Assembly: GCF_003885045.1 (NCBI RefSeq)
Contig: NZ_RHJS01000002.1
Location: forward strand, 5,635,302-5,699,301
DNA length: 64,000 nt
Source: Schaedlerella arabinosiphila
GTDB taxonomy: Bacteria; Bacillota; Clostridia; Lachnospirales; Lachnospiraceae
Direction: 5' to 3'
In this document: one piece after another, positions 16,885 through 26,030 of the stretch
Position numbering within the stretch: position 1 is the first letter of the stretch
Layout of the letters: each line of letters starts with the position of its first letter
Translations under genes and position numbers: made by a program
The notes under the pieces: generated by a model
Told to the model about the DNA's origin: nothing
Seen by the model: only the letters and a program-made list of their open reading frames with translations
Database searches by the model: none

Positions 16885-18663
16885 ATGAGAAATGAATATC
16901 CGCGTCCGGATTTTGTTCGGGAGCAGTGGAAGAGCTTGAATGGAACATGGGATTTTTATGAAGGGCTCAGGGCCGGAAAGCTGCAGATCGAGGTGCCTTT
17001 CGTACCCCAGAGCAGGCTGAGCGGCATCGGCAGGACGCTGACCTCCGACGAGATCCTGTATGAGAGGCAGTTTACGGTGCCCCGGGAATGGGAAGGAAAA
17101 CGGATTCTGCTGCATTTCGGGGCGGTGGATTACCGCTGCAGCGTATGGGTGAACGGGCAGTGCGCAGGTACCCATCAGGGTGGACAGACTCCGTTTACAT
17201 TTGACATCACAGATTTTTTAAATGGGGTCGAAGAACATCTGCGGGTGTCGGCGGTGGATTACCTGTCGGACGAAGGGATTCCCCGGGGAAAGCAGTTCTG
17301 GAAGGACAGGGGAGAGTTTATCTGGTATACCCAGTCCAGCGGAATCTGGCAGTCCGTCTGGATTGAGCCTGTGGAGAGCGCCCACATGGAATGGATGCAT
17401 TTTACACCGGATATTGACAAGGGAACGGTGGAGATCACGTACCAGGTATCCGATCACACGCCGGCCCCCTTTCTGATCGAGCTGGATATCCGGTTCCGGG
17501 GCAGCCAGGTGCATACCGGAGTCGTGGAAGGAAAAGGCAAACGGGGGAAGATCATCGTAGATGTGTTCCACAACAAAGCGCTTTGCGGCGCATTTCATTT
17601 TACAGGCTGGTACTGGTCGCCGGAGCATCCCTATCTGTTTGATGTGAGTGTGAAGCTGAAAGATGGGGAATGCTGCTGCGACAGCGTTGAGACGTATTTC
17701 GGAATGCGCAAGATCCATGTCCAGGACGGAAAAGTTTATCTGAACAACCAGCCTTATTATCAGAAGCTTCTGCTGGATCAGGGATATTGGAAGGACGGCC
17801 TGATGACCGCGCCGGACCAGGAGGAATACGCCGAGGACATCCGCAAGGCCAAGGCGATGGGATTCAATGGCTGCCGGAAGCATGAGAAGGTGGAGGACCC
17901 GGTATTTCTATATTGGGCGGACAGGCTGGGATTTCTGGTGTGGGAGAGCATGGCCAGTTTCTGGAGTTTTACACCCCAGGGAGGAACGGCCTTTGCGGAA
18001 GAGTGGAGCCAGGTGATCCAGAGGGATTACAACCATCCCTGCATCGTGCTCTGGAATATGATGAATGAAAGCTGGGGGGTGCCGCGCTTATACGACAACC
18101 GGCAGCAGCAGCATTTCGCAAGATCCATGTACCATATGGCGCGGGGACTTGACGACACCAGGCTGGTGATCGCCAACGACGGCTGGGAAATGACGGAAAA
18201 TGACATCTGCGCGTTTCACACCTACAAGCACGGGGAACAGGATGAACCCAGGCAGCAGGAGCGTTTCCGCGCAGGAGTCCGAAGCCTGGAGGGTCTGTCG
18301 GGACTGGTGGAAAGACCCCTCTTTGCGGAAGGATTTTCCTATGAAGGGCAGCCCGTCCTGCTCACCGAGATCGGGGGCATTGCCATCCGGGCGGAGCATA
18401 CCGGAGGCGGCGCGGCCGAAGAAAGCTGGGGCTACACAGGCGCCGACAGTCCGGAGGCATTTCTGGAGGTGTACGAACGTCTGATCCGGGATATCTACGA
18501 TTCGGATCTGCTCTGCGGATTCTGCTATACCCAGCTGACAGATATCGAGCAGGAGCAGAACGGCCTGCTTGACGAGATGCACCAGTATAAGGCGGATGCC
18601 GATAAAATTCGAAAGATCAACGACAGCAAGGCAACAACCGGCTCATTTTCAACGGTAGATTAG
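16885..18663 (+). CDS. Glycoside hydrolase family 2 enzyme
   Basis: The start at 16885 has GGTGGGG just upstream; the ATG at 16861 has no ribosome site. The 592-residue protein has the GH2 layout: jelly-roll sugar-binding domain (PFVPQSRLSG, ILLHFGAVDYRCSVWVNG), an immunoglobulin-like domain, and a TIM barrel. The acid/base Glu is residue 395 in NMMNESWG and the likely nucleophile is Glu495 in LLTEIGG. No signal peptide, so it is cytoplasmic and acts on imported oligosaccharides. Family members are beta-galactosidases, glucuronidases or mannosidases; specificity is undecided. It is the first gene of the operon. Confidence 0.9.
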   Translation: MRNEYPRPDFVREQWKSLNGTWDFYEGLRAGKLQIEVPFVPQSRLSGIGRTLTSDEILYERQFTVPREWEGKRILLHFGAVDYRCSVWVNGQCAGTHQGGQTPFTFDITDFLNGVEEHLRVSAVDYLSDEGIPRGKQFWKDRGEFIWYTQSSGIWQSVWIEPVESAHMEWMHFTPDIDKGTVEITYQVSDHTPAPFLIELDIRFRGSQVHTGVVEGKGKRGKIIVDVFHNKALCGAFHFTGWYWSPEHPYLFDVSVKLKDGECCCDSVETYFGMRKIHVQDGKVYLNNQPYYQKLLLDQGYWKDGLMTAPDQEEYAEDIRKAKAMGFNGCRKHEKVEDPVFLYWADRLGFLVWESMASFWSFTPQGGTAFAEEWSQVIQRDYNHPCIVLWNMMNESWGVPRLYDNRQQQHFARSMYHMARGLDDTRLVIANDGWEMTENDICAFHTYKHGEQDEPRQQERFRAGVRSLEGLSGLVERPLFAEGFSYEGQPVLLTEIGGIAIRAEHTGGGAAEESWGYTGADSPEAFLEVYERLIRDIYDSDLLCGFCYTQLTDIEQEQNGLLDEMHQYKADADKIRKINDSKATTGSFSTVD

Positions 18664-18725
18664 GCACACAGTGCAGACATAGAAGACCTGCTTTTCAGAC
18701 AGGTGATTCTTCAAGGGGGATGCTT

Positions 18726-19544
18726 ATGAGAAAAACGATATTTGTGCTGCTGGACGCATGCCAGTATGATGCGGGGACAAGAAATCTGGGATACCTGGAG
18801 CACCTGATTGATTATGGAAAGGGGGCGAAGTACAAGGTTCGGGGCGAACTGCCCTCCCTGTCAAGGCCCATGTATGCCACGCTGCTGACAGGGCTCCCGG
18901 TTTATAAGCACGGCATTGCGGCAAATGAAACCGTCCGGGTGCTGGGCTGTGACAATCTGTTTTCCATGTGCAAGTCCCAGGGCGGGGTTACGGCGGCCGC
19001 GGCCTATCTGTGGGTCAGCGAGCTGTACAACCATGTACCGTTTCATTTGGACAAAGACAGGATTCAGATTCATTCGGGCGGCATGATCGACGCAGGGATC
19101 TATTACTGGGAGGATAGTTACCCGGATTCCCATCTGTTTGCCGACGGGGAATATCTGAGAACACAGTACGACCCGGATTTTATCCTGTATCATTCCATGG
19201 GAATCGACAACCAGGGGCACCTTAAGGGCGCAGGGAGCAAAGAGTATGAGGGGGCTATTGCAGCGGCAAATAACATTCTCTCCCTGCTGATGGAAACCTG
19301 GATGCAGGAAGGATACCAGATCGTCATCACCGCGGATCACGGGATGAACGAACTGGGGATTCACGGCGGCACCGACGCGGAACAACGGGATATTCCACTG
19401 TACATTTTCAGCAGCGCGGTGAAGGCCGGGCGGTTTGAGGAGGATTATATTTCCGAATTGAATGTGGCGCCGCTGCTCTGCCGGCTGCTGGATATTCCGG
19501 TTTCCCCGGAAATGATAGACCTGGCAGAAATCGCGCTGGCGTGA
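18726..19544 (+). CDS. Alkaline-phosphatase-fold phosphodiesterase/pyrophosphatase
   Basis: AGGGGG lies 6 bp before the ATG at 18726, so this start is preferred to 18720. About 272 residues of the type I phosphodiesterase/nucleotide pyrophosphatase branch. VLLDACQYD binds one metal through Asp, LPSLSRPMYATLLTG carries the nucleophile Ser/Thr region, YHSMGIDNQGH and VITADHGMNELGIHGG supply the Asp/His metal ligands. No signal peptide is visible, so it is probably cytoplasmic. Set between a GH2 and an ABC importer, it may remove a phosphodiester-linked group from the imported glycan or act on a phosphonate such as in phosphonoacetate hydrolase; the choice is open. Confidence 0.8.
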   Translation: MRKTIFVLLDACQYDAGTRNLGYLEHLIDYGKGAKYKVRGELPSLSRPMYATLLTGLPVYKHGIAANETVRVLGCDNLFSMCKSQGGVTAAAAYLWVSELYNHVPFHLDKDRIQIHSGGMIDAGIYYWEDSYPDSHLFADGEYLRTQYDPDFILYHSMGIDNQGHLKGAGSKEYEGAIAAANNILSLLMETWMQEGYQIVITADHGMNELGIHGGTDAEQRDIPLYIFSSAVKAGRFEEDYISELNVAPLLCRLLDIPVSPEMIDLAEIALA

Positions 19545-19686
19545 GGAGAAAGAGCAGCGGTGAAGCAAAAAAAGACGTGTATCCGGCTGCAGCCTGCGCA
19601 TACGGAAGAAAAACAGGCGGAGAGTGATCTGCATGTAATAGAAACAAATGACAAAGCTATGAATGTACGCAAAGGAGGAGGACGCA

Positions 19687-20847
19687 ATGAAAAAGAGAGC
19701 AAGATTATGGAGCATATTATTGGTATCGGCAATGACCGTATCCATGCTGGCAGGCTGCGGCGGCGGAGAGGAAAAAAAGAATGACGCGCCTATGCCCGAG
19801 GTGGAGGTAGACCCGGACGCGAAGGTGGAGCTCAACGGTGAGGAAATGTCCCTGGCCGACCTGGTTTCCAAAGCCCAGGAGGAGGGGGATATCCAGTCTG
19901 TGGGTATGCCCGATGACTGGGCCAACTGGAAAGGCTCCTGGGAAGGGATCAACACCACATACGGCCTGACCCACGGGGACGTGGACATGACATCCGCAGA
20001 GGAATTGTCGCAGTTTGCGGCGGAAAAAGACGATCCCACAAAGGATATCGGGGACATCGGACTTTCCATGACGCCGGAAGCCATCAAGCAGGACGTGATC
20101 GGTTCCTTCAAAGCCTCCACCTGGGATCAGTTTCCGGATTGGGCGAAGGATCCGGAAGGCCGCTGGGTGATGACCTACACCGGTTCCCTTGCATTTATCG
20201 CAAATACGGAATTTACCGACGGTAAATGCCCGGCTTCCTGGGAAGAAGTGAAGGACGGCGACTACCTTGTATCTGTAGGAAATGTTCTTGCAGGCGCGGC
20301 GTCGCAGGTGGCGGTTTTATCCTGCGCGATTGCAAACGGCGGTTCCCTGGATGACGTTCAGCCGGGTATCGATTATTTTAAGGAACTGGCAGAGGCCGGA
20401 AGGCTGGATACGGGGGACACCTCCTCCGCAAGGCTTGCAAGCGGCGAGATGGTTTGCTGCGTGGGCAATTATGACTATTCCGTCCTGTCATGGCGGGACA
20501 ATATCGTGGCAGAAAATCCGGACATGAAGCTGGACATCACGATCCCTTACGACGGTTCTGTAACAAACGGATATGCGCAGATCATCAACAAATACGCGCC
20601 CCATGCCAACGCGGCAGGGCTTGCCATCGAATATCTCTGCAGCGACGAGGGAGCCATCGACCGTGCGAAGGGGTATGCAAGACCGACGAAGGAGGGCGTA
20701 GAGCTTCCGGAGGAAGTGGCGGATATACTGCTGAGTGACGACCTGTATGAAAACTGCACCAATATTTCCGACGTGGAAAGCCTGAACAGCGCATGTACAA
20801 AAATCGCGGAGCTGTGGGAGCGGGAAGTGCTTCCTCTGGTTCAGTAA
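19687..20847 (+). CDS. ABC transporter substrate-binding lipoprotein (PotD-like)
   Basis: AAAGGAGGAGG precedes the ATG at 19687; an upstream in-frame ATG at 19663 is unlikely. The N-terminus is a lipoprotein signal (MKKRARLW, hydrophobic core, lipobox LAGC), so it is anchored outside the membrane. The mature 360 residues have the two-lobe fold of iron/polyamine/aminoethylphosphonate-type binding proteins (PASWEEV, SGEMVCCVGNYDYS). It feeds the permeases directly downstream. The ligand is not readable; the neighbours suggest a phosphorylated or phosphonylated glycoside. Confidence 0.87.
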   Translation: MKKRARLWSILLVSAMTVSMLAGCGGGEEKKNDAPMPEVEVDPDAKVELNGEEMSLADLVSKAQEEGDIQSVGMPDDWANWKGSWEGINTTYGLTHGDVDMTSAEELSQFAAEKDDPTKDIGDIGLSMTPEAIKQDVIGSFKASTWDQFPDWAKDPEGRWVMTYTGSLAFIANTEFTDGKCPASWEEVKDGDYLVSVGNVLAGAASQVAVLSCAIANGGSLDDVQPGIDYFKELAEAGRLDTGDTSSARLASGEMVCCVGNYDYSVLSWRDNIVAENPDMKLDITIPYDGSVTNGYAQIINKYAPHANAAGLAIEYLCSDEGAIDRAKGYARPTKEGVELPEEVADILLSDDLYENCTNISDVESLNSACTKIAELWEREVLPLVQ

Positions 20848-20911
20848 GGCGGCTTTAAGGCAGAGGGGTCCGGCAATGGGGCGGGCTCCTCTGACCAATA
20901 GGGAGATCTAT

Positions 20912-21766
20912 ATGAAAACAAAATACAAGATCAAAAATCTGTGGACGATGGTTCCGCTGCTGGTTCTGGCCGCTCTGTTTATCTTTCTGCCGATCCTGAG
21001 TATGATCAAACAAAGCTTTACGATGCCGGAGGCCGGGACCTTCACGCTAAACAATTATAAGACGATATTTACGGACTCTGTTTACAGGGTTGCCACGGAA
21101 AACAGTTTATACTTGTCATTTCTTTCTACGATCATCGGGCTGATCCTTTCATTCCTGATTGCGTATTCCGTAAATGAGCTGGGGCAAAAAGGCCAGGGAC
21201 GTATTTTATCCCTGCTGAATATGGTGTCAAACTTCGCAGGTCTGCCATTGTATTTTTCCTTTGTTGTTATATTAGGCAATACCGGGATTTTCGTGCTGGC
21301 GCTCAAAGCCATCGGGATCGAGCTGGCGACGGTGTTCAAACTGTATTCCATGCAGGGGCTGATGCTGATGTTTATTTACTTCCAGATTCCGCTGGGAAGC
21401 CTGATGCTGGTTCCTGCATTCCAGGCGATTCAGCCGGCATGGAAGGAAGCGGCGGAACTGATGGAGGCGTCTTCCTTTCAGTTCTGGACCAGGATCGGGA
21501 TTCCGGTCATGCTTCCAAGCCTTTTAGATACCTTTGCGCTTTTGTTCGCCAATGCGATCACTGCGTATGCCACCGTGCTTCTGCTGGTGACCACCAGTAT
21601 CCCGCTGCTTCCGGTCAAGATTACGACCATGTTCACCGGGGAAATGACCCCTCAGCGGGAGATGGGATCGACGCTTGCAATCTGGATGATCGTGATCATG
21701 CTTGCCGTGATCTGCGGCTGCAACCTGTTGAAAAAGCTGCTGTATAAAGGAGGGAGCGGATCATGA
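20912..21766 (+). CDS. ABC transporter permease (PotB-like)
   Basis: The start at 20912 has GGGAGA upstream and gives MKTKYKIKN before the first membrane helix; the longer frame from 20876 has no ribosome site. About 284 residues with six predicted helices. The EAA loop reads EAAELMEASSFQFWTRIGIPVMLPS, the contact site for the ATPase. The family is the polyamine/Fe/AEP importer permease. It overlaps the second permease by 4 bp. Confidence 0.9.
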   Translation: MKTKYKIKNLWTMVPLLVLAALFIFLPILSMIKQSFTMPEAGTFTLNNYKTIFTDSVYRVATENSLYLSFLSTIIGLILSFLIAYSVNELGQKGQGRILSLLNMVSNFAGLPLYFSFVVILGNTGIFVLALKAIGIELATVFKLYSMQGLMLMFIYFQIPLGSLMLVPAFQAIQPAWKEAAELMEASSFQFWTRIGIPVMLPSLLDTFALLFANAITAYATVLLLVTTSIPLLPVKITTMFTGEMTPQREMGSTLAIWMIVIMLAVICGCNLLKKLLYKGGSGS

Positions 21767-22545
21767 AACGCAAGAAAACATTTCCCTATGTTGTGCTGAC
21801 ACTGACGTGTATTTTTCTGCTGATTCCCTTTCTGGCAACCCTGGTGTACTCCTTTACCGTCGGCTGGACCAAGCTTCTTCCTGCGGGCTGGACGTTAAAA
21901 TACTGGGGCCAGGCATTTACGGAGCCGGAATTGTGGCCCGCGATCCTGCGGGGCGTGCTGATCAGCATCCCGCCGATCCTCATCTGCAATGTGGTGGTGA
22001 TCCTGGCGCTTTACACATCAGTGGTCTATTATCCGAAGCTGGAAAAATACATCCAGGCCATTTGTATGGTGCCAAATTCCTTAAAGGGCGTTATTATCGC
22101 GATTCCGGTACTGGCGCTTTATGCGGGAACACCCACGATTTTTTCCAACAGAATGGTTATGCTGGTCTGCATTTACAGTATTTCCATCCTGCCCTTCGTG
22201 TACCAGGGAATCCGAAACAATCTTCATGGGATCAACGTGACGCAGCTCCTGGAAGCGGCCGAGATCCTTGGAGCCGGCAAGCTCTACGCGTTTGTGCGCA
22301 TCGTGCTTCCCAGTATGCTGTCGGGGATTCTGGTCTCCTCACTGCTGGCGCTGTCCACCGTGTTCGGAGATTTTGCGATCATCAAGATCATTGCAGGAAA
22401 TAAATTCGAAACCGTGCAGATGCTTCTTTACAACAGCCGTGTGATCGTGCTCCAGTACCAGTGCGTGATCGTAATTATCATGTTTACCGCTACACTGGTT
22501 ATTTCGCAGACGGTATTCAGGTTTCAGAATAAGAAAAGGGGTTAG
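21763..22545 (+). CDS. ABC transporter permease (PotC-like)
   Basis: A 260-residue membrane protein with six predicted helices, the second half of the permease pair. The EAA loop LLEAAEILGAGKLYAFVRIVLPS is clear. GGAGGGAGCGG precedes the ATG. It is translationally coupled to the gene before it and lies 10 bp ahead of the ATPase gene. Confidence 0.9.
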   Translation: MKRKKTFPYVVLTLTCIFLLIPFLATLVYSFTVGWTKLLPAGWTLKYWGQAFTEPELWPAILRGVLISIPPILICNVVVILALYTSVVYYPKLEKYIQAICMVPNSLKGVIIAIPVLALYAGTPTIFSNRMVMLVCIYSISILPFVYQGIRNNLHGINVTQLLEAAEILGAGKLYAFVRIVLPSMLSGILVSSLLALSTVFGDFAIIKIIAGNKFETVQMLLYNSRVIVLQYQCVIVIIMFTATLVISQTVFRFQNKKRG

Positions 22546-22555
22546 GTGAAAATAG

Positions 22556-23569
22556 ATGTCATACATAGAATTTAAAAATATCCATAAGCGGTTTGGCGAC
22601 GCCCATGTGTTACGGGGGATTGATCTGCACATCGAGCAGGGGGAATTTGTGACACTGCTGGGGCCGTCCGGCTGTGGAAAAAGCACGCTGCTCCGCTGTT
22701 TTTCCGGACTTGAGACCGTCAGCGAAGGGGAGATCTACCTGGACGGCGTGAACATCACGAACTTTACGCCGAAGCAGAGAAAGATCGGAATGGTCTTCCA
22801 GCAGTACAGCCTGTTTCCCAATATGACGGTGCGCCAGAACGTGGCCTTCGGCCTTCAGATCCAGAAAAAGGAAAAATCATATATAGAAGAAAAAGTAAAA
22901 GAAGTGCTGGACATTGTGGGCCTGTCGGAAAAGATCAACCAGTATCCGAGACAGCTTTCCGGCGGACAGCAGCAGAGGGTGGCTCTGGCAAGGGCGATCG
23001 TCATGGAGCCAAAGGTGCTGCTTCTGGATGAACCTTTAAGCGCCATCGACGCGCTGCTGCGGCGCAACCTCCAGATCGAGATCCGCAAGATCCAGCAGAA
23101 ATTGAAAATCACAGCTATTTTTGTAACCCATGACCAGGAGGAGGCCATGGTGATGTCGGACACGATCCACCTGTTTAACGTGGGGCAGATCGAGCAGTCC
23201 GGCTCGCCGGAGGAGATCTACGCCTGCCCGAAGACAAAGTTTGCGGCAAATTTCATCGGGCACTACAATATCCTGGAAACGGCGGCCATGAAGAAGGTCG
23301 TGACCGTGGAGAGCGGAAGCGAATTTGTGGCGATCCGTCCCGAGGCGGTCCGCATTTCCGCAGAGGACGGCGGCAGCGATGGGCAGGCCGTTCGGATGAA
23401 AGGAAAGATCACCGGGGCCATGTCCAGGGGAACCACCGTTGCCTACACGGTAGACTGCGGCGGCCTGGAGATCAATGCGGACGTCCTGTTCAGCCCAAAC
23501 GGAAGGCTGGGAATGGGAGAAGAAGTGTATCTGCAGATTCCAAAGAAAGATATTTTGGAGCTTAGATGA
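22556..23569 (+). CDS. ABC transporter ATPase (PotA-like)
   Basis: A 337-residue nucleotide-binding subunit. Walker A GPSGCGKST, Q-loop FQQYSLFPNMTV, signature LSGGQQQRVALARA, Walker B LLLDEPLSAID and the H-loop FVTHDQEEA are all intact. The last 90 residues are the TOBE-type regulatory domain found in PotA, MalK and PhnT. It energises the two permeases and closes the operon. Confidence 0.92.
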   Translation: MSYIEFKNIHKRFGDAHVLRGIDLHIEQGEFVTLLGPSGCGKSTLLRCFSGLETVSEGEIYLDGVNITNFTPKQRKIGMVFQQYSLFPNMTVRQNVAFGLQIQKKEKSYIEEKVKEVLDIVGLSEKINQYPRQLSGGQQQRVALARAIVMEPKVLLLDEPLSAIDALLRRNLQIEIRKIQQKLKITAIFVTHDQEEAMVMSDTIHLFNVGQIEQSGSPEEIYACPKTKFAANFIGHYNILETAAMKKVVTVESGSEFVAIRPEAVRISAEDGGSDGQAVRMKGKITGAMSRGTTVAYTVDCGGLEINADVLFSPNGRLGMGEEVYLQIPKKDILELR

Positions 23570-23670
23570 ACATATGATTTTGGAAGTTACCGGCTGTAGA
23601 TTACATGGAAAGACTTATATGTAAAAAAACACCAGACCTCCTTATCTTCCGATACCTGCCAAACCAGCAA

Positions 23671-23718
23671 CTGCCGGAAAATAACATAGATAAAAGAGAA
23701 CCCGTTATTTTCCGGCAG
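23671..23718. repeat. Perfect 15-bp inverted repeat after the ABC operon
   Basis: CTGCCGGAAAATAAC at 23671-23685 is the exact reverse complement of 23704-23718, with an 18-nt loop. No clear T-run follows, so it is not a textbook terminator, although it lies about 100 bp past the last operon gene. It may be an RNA-stabilising hairpin or a protein site. Confidence 0.7.
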
Positions 23719-23859
23719 CTATTTCCTTGACAGACCCTGAGACCTGACGACAGAAAGTCTGGGTATAAATGCAGAAAACCGATTATGGTACTTTCTCGGA
23801 TTTTCTATGCTACCCTATCAAGAAACAGGGTGCTTGTAAATAATATTCGCTGGTATGTC

Positions 23860-24460
23860 CTACAAACTCGCAGCCGCATAAAACCCTTCCCTCACGGCAT
23901 CCCCAATCTTCCCAAGCTTCTTGCTGTCTCCTACGACCCGTGTCTTTGTATGATATTTTGTCTTCACGGCCTCCACCGTCGTAAGGTCTGGCTTTATGCC
24001 AAATGCGGAGATTACGGTATCTGCCTTCAGCACTTCCTGCGTTCCGTCCTGTTTCTCGACGGTCACGCCGTCTTCCTGGATAGAAACGACCTTTGTATCG
24101 GTCAGAATCCGAACCTGGTTCTTTGCAAGTCCGTTCATCAGGGAAAACTTATTGATGAACATGGCGTCTCTGGCAACCTCCGGCAGCATTTCCACGATGG
24201 TCACCTTTTTACCCATCTCGGCAGCCATCTCCAGGGCGCCGTCACAGCCGGATACACCGCTGTCGCATACAGAGGTCAGCGACGGAAGTACGGTATATGT
24301 ATCCAGATAGCCCTCTATGGAGCCCTGCGCGATCTGTTCATTGAGCATTTGGCACCCCATGATGATCATCTGATGCCGCCTTTCGCGCGCTCGATAAAAT
24401 AATCAATTTCCTGTGAGTCTTTTCTTCCGTTTGTAAATGCGGAGTTTGTTCTGATCGCAA
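23860..24460 (-). pseudogene. Enoate-reductase/old-yellow-enzyme remnant with large internal deletion
   Basis: Reading the minus strand from 24460, IRTNSAFTNGRKDSQEIDYF and ERAKGG match the N-terminal old-yellow-enzyme barrel of 2-enoate or 2,4-dienoyl-CoA reductases. A frameshift near 24369 follows (next frame MIIMGCQMLNEQIAQG). After SLTSVCD the text jumps straight to SGVSGCDGALEMA, the NAD-binding part of the C-terminal flavin domain, so several hundred residues including the FMN and Fe-S sites are missing. The C-terminal 140 residues remain open. Non-functional by all signs. Confidence 0.75.
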
Positions 24461-24710
24461 ACTAAAAATATTTATGTGTATGAAGGGGTGTTATTTTAGA
24501 CGAAAGCCATTCGCTCAACTTCGGGTTGAATGATACTGGGGATTTCAAATATCTGGTGATTGCGGATTCTGCTTCGCTCAGGTTAATATAAAGTAAGAAT
24601 CTGGAACAGAAGCTATAGAAAGAACAGCCGTTTTCTGCGAATCTGCAAAGCGTTAAGTAAGGGGCTCCAGGAGCGGCCGCAAAACGAAATTCAAGATCGG
24701 AGGTCACAAT

Positions 24711-25964
24711 ATGCTGGACAACAAGAAAATAGCCGCGTTTATTTCTGAGAAGAGGAAGCGTCTGGGCATGACACAGGCGGAGGTTGCCGCCAGACTGAAC
24801 GTCTCCTTCCAGGCCGTTTCAAAATGGGAAAACGGTACGCTGCCGAATGTGGAGATCCTGGTGGGATTGGCCGGGCTGCTGCACACCTCAGTGGATGAGA
24901 TCCTTCAGGGCCGGGAGAAAAACAGCGAGAGTTTTTCGTACAGCAAAGCCGGGGTGGATATTTCCTACACCGATGCACTAAAACGGGAAATGGCGGTCTA
25001 TCTGAACACAAATAACCCGCGGGTACTGAACGGACTGGGGCCTTTCGCGTCCCTGTACGACATTGGATTTTCAGGGATTGATGAGCCTGTACTGGTTCTG
25101 AAATCCGAGGAGCCGGGCTCCAAGCAGAAGCTGGCGATGGAATATGGGTATGTAGAATCCATCTGTCATGACATGATCAATCATCTGGTAAATGATATTG
25201 CCGTCATGGGCGCAAAGCCTCTTGCGGTGCTGGATACGATTGTCTGCGGCAAGGCGGAAAAGGAAACCATGAAAGCCTTTATCAAGGGAATTTCCGAAGC
25301 GTGCAGGGAAAACGAATGCGACCTGGTGGGCGGCGAAACGTCTATCCAGCCGGAGGTGGTGAATCCGGGGCTGTATATTCTGACGTCAAGCATTGCCGGG
25401 ATCGTTCCCAGGGGAAGAATCATCGACGGATCAGACATTTCCGAAGGGGATAAGGTTCTGGCGGCTGCATCCAACGGTCTCCATACCAACGGCTATACCC
25501 TGGTCCGCCTGTTGATGGAGAAGATGCCGCAGATCAAGCTGGACAGGATACAAGGGGAGACATTCATCGAACAGATCATGAAGCCCCATACGCCTTATTA
25601 CCCGGCGATCAAAGCGCTGCTTCGGGGAAACGGCGTCCGCGGCCTGGCGCATATCACCGGGGGCGGCATCAAGGGAAATCTGTGCCGGATCATCCCGGAG
25701 GGACTGAGTGCGGAGATCAACTTAAATAAGCTGAAAACACTGCCCATATTTGCGTATATTCAAAAGGCAGGTAATATAGAAGAGCAGGAAATGCTTTCCA
25801 CGTTCAACTGCGGCGCCGGGCTTCTCATTGTGGTGAAAAAGGAGCATGCCAAGGAGGCGGCGGAGTGTATGAAGCGGTATCATGACTGCTATGAGATTGG
25901 GGAGATCAGGAAGGGGAAGGATAAGGTTATTTTCCAAAATCATATTTTATTCGATATTCACTAG
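24711..25964 (+). CDS. XRE HTH domain fused to a PurM/AIR-synthase-like domain
   Basis: Residues 1-66 are a canonical XRE helix-turn-helix (RLGMTQAEVAARLNVSFQAVSKWENG). From residue 78 to the end the protein follows PurM, the AIR synthetase: YSKAGVDI, LNGLGPFASLYDI, MINHLVNDIAVMGAKPLAVLD, LVGGETSIQPEV, SNGLHTNGYTLVRLL and LAHITGGGIKGNLCRIIP. Purine-pathway PurM has GGETAEMP where this has GGETSIQP. The fusion suggests a DNA-binding protein whose PurM-like part senses or processes a nucleotide, or a specialised ligase that regulates itself. AGATCGGAGG precedes the ATG. The domain calls are firm, the role is not. Confidence 0.82.
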   Translation: MLDNKKIAAFISEKRKRLGMTQAEVAARLNVSFQAVSKWENGTLPNVEILVGLAGLLHTSVDEILQGREKNSESFSYSKAGVDISYTDALKREMAVYLNTNNPRVLNGLGPFASLYDIGFSGIDEPVLVLKSEEPGSKQKLAMEYGYVESICHDMINHLVNDIAVMGAKPLAVLDTIVCGKAEKETMKAFIKGISEACRENECDLVGGETSIQPEVVNPGLYILTSSIAGIVPRGRIIDGSDISEGDKVLAAASNGLHTNGYTLVRLLMEKMPQIKLDRIQGETFIEQIMKPHTPYYPAIKALLRGNGVRGLAHITGGGIKGNLCRIIPEGLSAEINLNKLKTLPIFAYIQKAGNIEEQEMLSTFNCGAGLLIVVKKEHAKEAAECMKRYHDCYEIGEIRKGKDKVIFQNHILFDIH

Positions 25965-26030
25965 AATATTTAAAACATGACATACAGTTGTCTTGTTTCC
26001 TGTGTTATACTGTATTTCGAAGGAGTGCAT

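Noticed and set aside
18861-20120. A 419-codon minus-strand frame across the phosphodiesterase and binding-protein genes
   Set aside because: Covers two well-supported plus-strand genes and has no protein-like motif.
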